Shown piece after piece: positions 60,306 to 64,000 of a stretch of DNA of 64,000 nucleotides. Made by a program: the position numbers and the translations under genes. Position 1 is the stretch's first letter. Each line of letters begins with the position of its first letter. The DNA is from Sphingomicrobium arenosum. GTDB taxonomy: Bacteria; Pseudomonadota; Alphaproteobacteria; Sphingomonadales; Sphingomonadaceae. The notes beneath the pieces were generated by a model. The model was given only the letters and a program-made list of their open reading frames with translations. It ran no database searches and had not been told where the DNA came from. Location of the stretch: assembly GCF_026157085.1 (NCBI RefSeq), contig NZ_JANPVN010000001.1, positions 744,001 through 808,000 on the forward strand, written 5' to 3'.

Positions 60306-63062
60306 TTAGGATAGAGCCCCGTGGCAATGCTTGTACTTGCGGCCCGAACCGCATGGACAGGGGGAATTGCGGCTCGCCGGCGGCGTGAACTCACCCGTCG
60401 GCGCGGCGTCCATGACCTCCTGCGGGGCGGCAGGCTTGGGGCTTTGTCGCGGCGGCAGGCTCGACATGATGGCCCCCGTCCCGGCATCGACATCGGCGCT
60501 GTTGTCGTCGCCCGACAAGGGGTCGAAGTGCGAGGTGATGAAGTCGGGAATGTGCGGCACCGGCGGCGGCGCGGCGACCGGCGGCTCGACCTGGATTTGC
60601 GCGCGCATGATGGTTTTGGTGACCTCCTCGCGCAGCGTCACCATGAGGCGTTCGAACAGGAGGAAAGCCTCCTTCTTATATTCGTCGATCGGCTTTTTCT
60701 GCGCATAGCTGCGCAGGCCGACGACCTGGCGGAGGCTGTCGAGCGTGGCCAGATGGTCCTTCCAATGCGTGTCGAGTGCGCCGATGAGGATCTGCTTTTC
60801 GGCCTGCGCCCAGCGCTCGGGTTCGAGCTCCTTGAGCTTGTCGGCCATGACCGCATCGGCCTGGTCCGCGATCCGGTCGATCCACAATTCCTGGTCGACG
60901 GTGTCTTCCTGAACCCATTCCTCGAGCGGCGGCTGGAGGCCCATGACTTCGTCGAAGCTCGCCTTCATCCCCTCGATGTCCCACTGCTCGGGGAAGGATC
61001 CGAGCGGCGCATGGTGGGTGACGAGCCCGGCGATGGTGTCGTGACGCATGTCCTCGACCACGTCGCCAACGGTCTCGGCATCCATGACGTCGGCGCGCAT
61101 TTCGTAGATGACCTTGCGCTGGTCATTCATCACATCGTCGAACTCGACGACCTGTTTGCGCACGTCATAGTTGCGCGCCTCGACCTTCTTCTGCGCGGTC
61201 TCGATGGCCTTGGAGATCCACGGATGGGTGATCGCCTCGCCATCCTGCAGGTTCTTGTTCATCAGCTTGGCGAAGGCGGCTTGCGGTCCGAAGATCCGCA
61301 GGAGATCGTCATCGAGGCTGAGGTAGAAACGGCTCATCCCCGGATCGCCCTGGCGACCGGCGCGGCCACGCAGCTGGTTGTCGATACGGCGGCTCTCGTG
61401 GCGCTCGGTGGCGAGGATGAACAGACCGCCGAGATCCTTCACCTTCTGGCGCTCTTCGGCCACCTCGGCCTTGATCTTCTCGATCGCGGCATCCTTGGCG
61501 GGGCCGTCCTCCATGTCGGCGAGTTCGTCCTCGACCCGGAAATCGACATTGCCGCCCAATTGGATGTCGGTGCCGCGCCCGGCCATGTTGGTCGCCACCG
61601 TGACCGCACCGATGCGGCCTGCCTGCGCGACGATATGGGCTTCCTTCTCGTGGAAGCGCGCATTGAGCACGTTATGCTGGATGGCTTCCTTGGTCAGGAA
61701 CTCGGACAGCATCTCGGACTTCTCGATCGAGACGGTACCGACGAGGACCGGCTGGCCCTTTTCCTGCCGCGCCTTGATCTCCTTGGCGATGGCGGCGAGC
61801 TTGTCGCCGAAATTCTTGTAGAATTCGTCTTCCTCGTCGATCCGCTGGACCGGCAGGTTGGTCGGGATCGAGACGACATCCATGCCGTAGATGTCATGAA
61901 ACTCGGGTGCTTCGGTCAGCGCCGTGCCCGTCATGCCCGACAGCTTGGGGTACATGCGGAAATAGTTCTGGAAGGTGATCGAGGCGAGCGTCTGGTTCTC
62001 GGGCTTGATCGGCACGCCTTCCTTGGCCTCGACCGCCTGGTGGAGACCATCGGACCAGCGGCGCCCGTCCATCATGCGCCCGGTGAACTCGTCGATGATG
62101 ACGACCTCGTCGTCCTTCACGACATAGTCGGTGTCCTTCTTGAACAGGACATTGGCCTTCAACGCTTGGTTGACGTGGTGAACCACCTGCGTGTTGGCGA
62201 CATCGTAAAGGTTGGTGCCCTCGATCAGCTCGGCCTGTTCGAGCAGACGCTCGAGCTTTTCGGTGCCGTCCTCGGTAAGGACGACGCTGCGCATCTTCTC
62301 GTCCTTCTCATAATCGTCCTCGACGAGGGTGCGGACGATGGCATCGACCTTGATATAGAGCTCGCTCTTGTCGTCGGTCGGGCCCGAGATGATCAGCGGC
62401 GTGCGTGCCTCGTCGATCAGGATCGAGTCGACTTCATCGACGATGGCGAAATTGAAGGGCCGATGGACCATCTGGGTCCGGCTCATCTTCATATTGTCGC
62501 GCAGGTAATCGAAGCCCAGCTCGTTATTGGTCGCATAGGTGATGTCGGCCTTGTAGGCGTTGCGCCGATCGGGCTCCATCATGTTGGGGACGATGACCCC
62601 GACGCTCAGGCCGAGGAAGCGGTGAACCTGTCCCATCCACTCGGCGTCGCGCTTGGCGAGATAGTCGTTCACGGTGACGACATGGACGCCCTTGCCGGGA
62701 ATGGCGTTGAGATAGGCCGCCAGCGTCGACACCAGCGTCTTGCCCTCGCCCGTGCGCATCTCGGCGATTTCGCCGCGATGCAGCGCGATGCCGCCGATCA
62801 TCTGCACGTCATAGTGCCGCTGGCCCAAGGCGCGCTTGGCCGCCTCGCGGACCACCGCGAAGGCCTCGGGAAGGAGGTCGTCCAGGCTCTCGCCCGCCTC
62901 GTGGCGGTCGCGGAACTGCTGGGTCATACCCTGCAATTCCTCGTCGCTCATCGCCTCGAAGGTGGGCTCGTGGCCGTTGATGACATCGACGATCTTGCGG
63001 AGCTTGGCGACATAGCGGTCGTTCGATGAACCGAAGATCGATTTGGCGAGGCCGGCGAACAT
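60306..63062 (-). CDS. secA: Preprotein translocase ATPase SecA
   Basis: A 918-residue motor of the general secretory pathway. Walker A is [15 protein letters not shown], the DEAD-like motif is [37 protein letters not shown] and [27 protein letters not shown] mark the helicase core, and the C-terminus carries the SecB/zinc-binding motif [14 protein letters not shown]. Full length. A terminator separates it from trxA upstream. Confidence 0.98.
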   Translation of the reverse strand: MFAGLAKSIFGSSNDRYVAKLRKIVDVINGHEPTFEAMSDEELQGMTQQFRDRHEAGESLDDLLPEAFAVVREAAKRALGQRHYDVQMIGGIALHRGEIAEMRTGEGKTLVSTLAAYLNAIPGKGVHVVTVNDYLAKRDAEWMGQVHRFLGLSVGVIVPNMMEPDRRNAYKADITYATNNELGFDYLRDNMKMSRTQMVHRPFNFAIVDEVDSILIDEARTPLIISGPTDDKSELYIKVDAIVRTLVEDDYEKDEKMRSVVLTEDGTEKLERLLEQAELIEGTNLYDVANTQVVHHVNQALKANVLFKKDTDYVVKDDEVVIIDEFTGRMMDGRRWSDGLHQAVEAKEGVPIKPENQTLASITFQNYFRMYPKLSGMTGTALTEAPEFHDIYGMDVVSIPTNLPVQRIDEEDEFYKNFGDKLAAIAKEIKARQEKGQPVLVGTVSIEKSEMLSEFLTKEAIQHNVLNARFHEKEAHIVAQAGRIGAVTVATNMAGRGTDIQLGGNVDFRVEDELADMEDGPAKDAAIEKIKAEVAEERQKVKDLGGLFILATERHESRRIDNQLRGRAGRQGDPGMSRFYLSLDDDLLRIFGPQAAFAKLMNKNLQDGEAITHPWISKAIETAQKKVEARNYDVRKQVVEFDDVMNDQRKVIYEMRADVMDAETVGDVVEDMRHDTIAGLVTHHAPLGSFPEQWDIEGMKASFDEVMGLQPPLEEWVQEDTVDQELWIDRIADQADAVMADKLKELEPERWAQAEKQILIGALDTHWKDHLATLDSLRQVVGLRSYAQKKPIDEYKKEAFLLFERLMVTLREEVTKTIMRAQIQVEPPVAAPPPVPHIPDFITSHFDPLSGDDNSADVDAGTGAIMSSLPPRQSPKPAAPQEVMDAAPTGEFTPPASRNSPCPCGSGRKYKHCHGALS

Positions 63063-63121
63063 GCAATTTCCCTAACGAATCTGGGGGCTGGGACAGGTGG
63101 GCACAGATGCCCCGCCCATAA

Positions 63122-63161
63122 GAAAAACGGTCGGGCTGCGATGTAGGAGCGACCCGACCGT
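63122..63161 (-). terminator. Intrinsic terminator downstream of trxA
   Basis: On the minus strand, 9-bp arms ACGGTCGGG/CCCGACCGT around a 17-base loop, followed by TTTTT; 25 bases after the trxA stop and 60 before the secA start. Confidence 0.88.
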
Positions 63162-63185
63162 TCGTCAATCAAAGCAGGCGTGCGA

Positions 63186-63506
63186 TCAGAGCGCGCCTTC
63201 GACCCATTGCTGGATCTGCGTCTTGGGGGCAGCGCCGACCTTCTGCGCGACCGGCTCGCCATTCTTGAACAGCAGCATCGTCGGAATACCGCGCACGCCA
63301 TATTTGCCGGGCGTTTCGGGATTTTCGTCGATGTTCACCTTGGCGATGGTCAGCTTGTCCGCCAGCTCGTCCGAGATTTCCTCCAGCGCCGGGCCGATCA
63401 TCTTGCACGGCCCGCACCATTCGGCCCAGAAATCGACGAGGACCGGCTTGTCGGCGTCGAGGACGTCGGACTGGAAACTCTGGTCGGTGACAGCTTTGGT
63501 GGCCAT
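63186..63506 (-). CDS. trxA: Thioredoxin
   Basis: A 106-residue thioredoxin with the redox motif [13 protein letters not shown] (Cys31, Cys34), cis-Pro in [14 protein letters not shown] and the standard C-terminus. The start at 63506 gives [16 protein letters not shown]. It reduces disulfides in ribonucleotide reductase, peroxiredoxins and others. It is 72 bases downstream of addA on the same strand. Confidence 0.97.
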   Translation of the reverse strand: MATKAVTDQSFQSDVLDADKPVLVDFWAEWCGPCKMIGPALEEISDELADKLTIAKVNIDENPETPGKYGVRGIPTMLLFKNGEPVAQKVGAAPKTQIQQWVEGAL

Positions 63507-63578
63507 GCGAGCCTTCTCCTTGATGCAAGTTTGACGGGCCATATGGGGGAGCCGGGCGCCATGCTCAAGGGTGGAGCC

Positions 63579-64000
63579 TCAATCCATTGCGATGAGTCGT
63601 GGCCCTGCCGTGTAGAGCAGTGCGCTCTCGACCCGCTTGCGCGGGAAGATGAGCTCGAGCGCGGCCTTGTAGGCGGCAATTTGGCGGCGATAGGCGTCGG
63701 GGACCGCCTCGGCGCTGTCAGGGACGAAGCGCCCGGTCTTGAAATCGACGACCAGCACGCGGTCCTCCTCGACCAGCAGGCGGTCGACCGTGCCCGCAAT
63801 GACGCGCCCGTCGGACAGCGTGGCGGCGAGCGGGGCCTCGGCAAGCGCCTCCGGACCGAACAGGGCGCGATGTTCCGGCGCCTCGATCACCCCGAGCGCC
63901 GCATCGACCAGTTCGGCGGCGTCGGCCTCGGGCACCTCGTGGCTCGCCCCCAGCCAATGGATAGCGGTCTGGCGCCGTTGCTCACGCGGCACCGCGGGCA
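63579..64000 (-). CDS. addA: AddA helicase-nuclease, C-terminal fragment
   Basis: The 3' end of a gene that continues beyond the window. The ~140 visible residues are the PD-(D/E)XK nuclease domain of AddA: GTVDRLLVEEDRVLVVDFKTGRFVP (metal Asp, Asp-x-Lys) and the QxxxY motif in YRRQIAAYKAALE. AddAB is the alphaproteobacterial counterpart of RecBCD in double-strand break repair. The helicase motor part is outside the window. Its partner addB would normally be upstream. Confidence 0.88.
   Translation of the reverse strand, partial: PAVPREQRRQTAIHWLGASHEVPEADAAELVDAALGVIEAPEHRALFGPEALAEAPLAATLSDGRVIAGTVDRLLVEEDRVLVVDFKTGRFVPDSAEAVPDAYRRQIAAYKAALELIFPRKRVESALLYTAGPRLIAMD

Noticed and set aside
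60321..63029. 902-codon frame antisense to secA
   Set aside because: Shadow of secA codon usage; no ribosome site, no recognisable domain.

Overview
The window is a 64 kb piece of a GC-rich alphaproteobacterial chromosome, most likely from the Sphingomonadales (a Sphingomonas or Sphingomicrobium relative). The evidence is the gene orders enolase-ftsB-pdhA-pdhB (lipoylated E1 beta), yqeY-dnaG-rpoD, carA/carB/greA and recG/sdhE/mfd, together with sphingomonad-type proteins such as a DOMON-like protein, a host-attachment protein and a GbsR/MarR regulator. It is almost entirely core genome, densely packed, with many start/stop overlaps (TAATG, TGATG, GTGA, TTGA).

Layout. 1-2174: tail of a radical SAM protein, a secreted M28 peptidase and a small lipoprotein. 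2220-5890: a tRNA-Pro(TGG) gene with a 3.6 kb integrated element bounded by a 52-bp exact repeat of the tRNA 3' part; it carries a P4-type tyrosine integrase, an AlpA-like excisionase/regulator, a small HTH protein and a DUF3800 protein as its only obvious cargo. 6031-17764: a CAT-anticodon tRNA, a degenerate orphan histidine kinase, a TPR protein, yaaA, gyrA, a host-attachment protein, a MarR/GbsR regulator with two membrane proteins, trmFO, an EF-hand protein and a squalene-synthase-like protein. 17772-22023: pdhB, pdhA, ftsB, eno on the minus strand. 22185-24431: a four-gene membrane/stress cassette (DUF883-, YqjE-, DUF3618-like) and a DUF4170 gene. 24443-31444: alpha/beta hydrolase, rhomboid, greA, carB, a small lipoprotein, carA. 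31592-37801: yqeY, dnaG, rpoD, a PspC-like protein, an unknown protein. 37871-44081: a tiny lipoprotein, a MoxR ATPase, an XRE/DUF2975 pair, an ABC exporter pair, a soluble chemoreceptor, a CoxE-like VWA protein. 44085-49135: NamZ-like muramidase, DOMON-like protein, tyrS, recG. 49135-57103: LysR, secreted unknown, sdhE, mfd, an EAL phosphodiesterase, NAD kinase, tRNA-Asn, GNAT. 57154-64000: putA, secA, trxA and the 3' end of addA.

The most interesting non-routine signals are these. (i) The minimal tRNA-Pro element has paired 11-bp integrase arm-type repeats at both ends. (ii) A diverged second copy of the carA 3' end sits next to carB, with a lipoprotein gene between the two copies, which suggests an insertion that rebuilt the carA terminus. 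(iii) Two sites fit the EcfG general-stress promoter consensus: one before the host-attachment gene, where an inverted repeat also covers its ribosome binding site, and one before the membrane/stress cassette. (iv) The same 8-4-8 inverted repeat stands in front of the GbsR/MarR gene and its downstream membrane-protein gene. (v) An RpoH-type promoter lies between dnaG and rpoD. These are motif-level readings by eye; no database search or folding computation was run.
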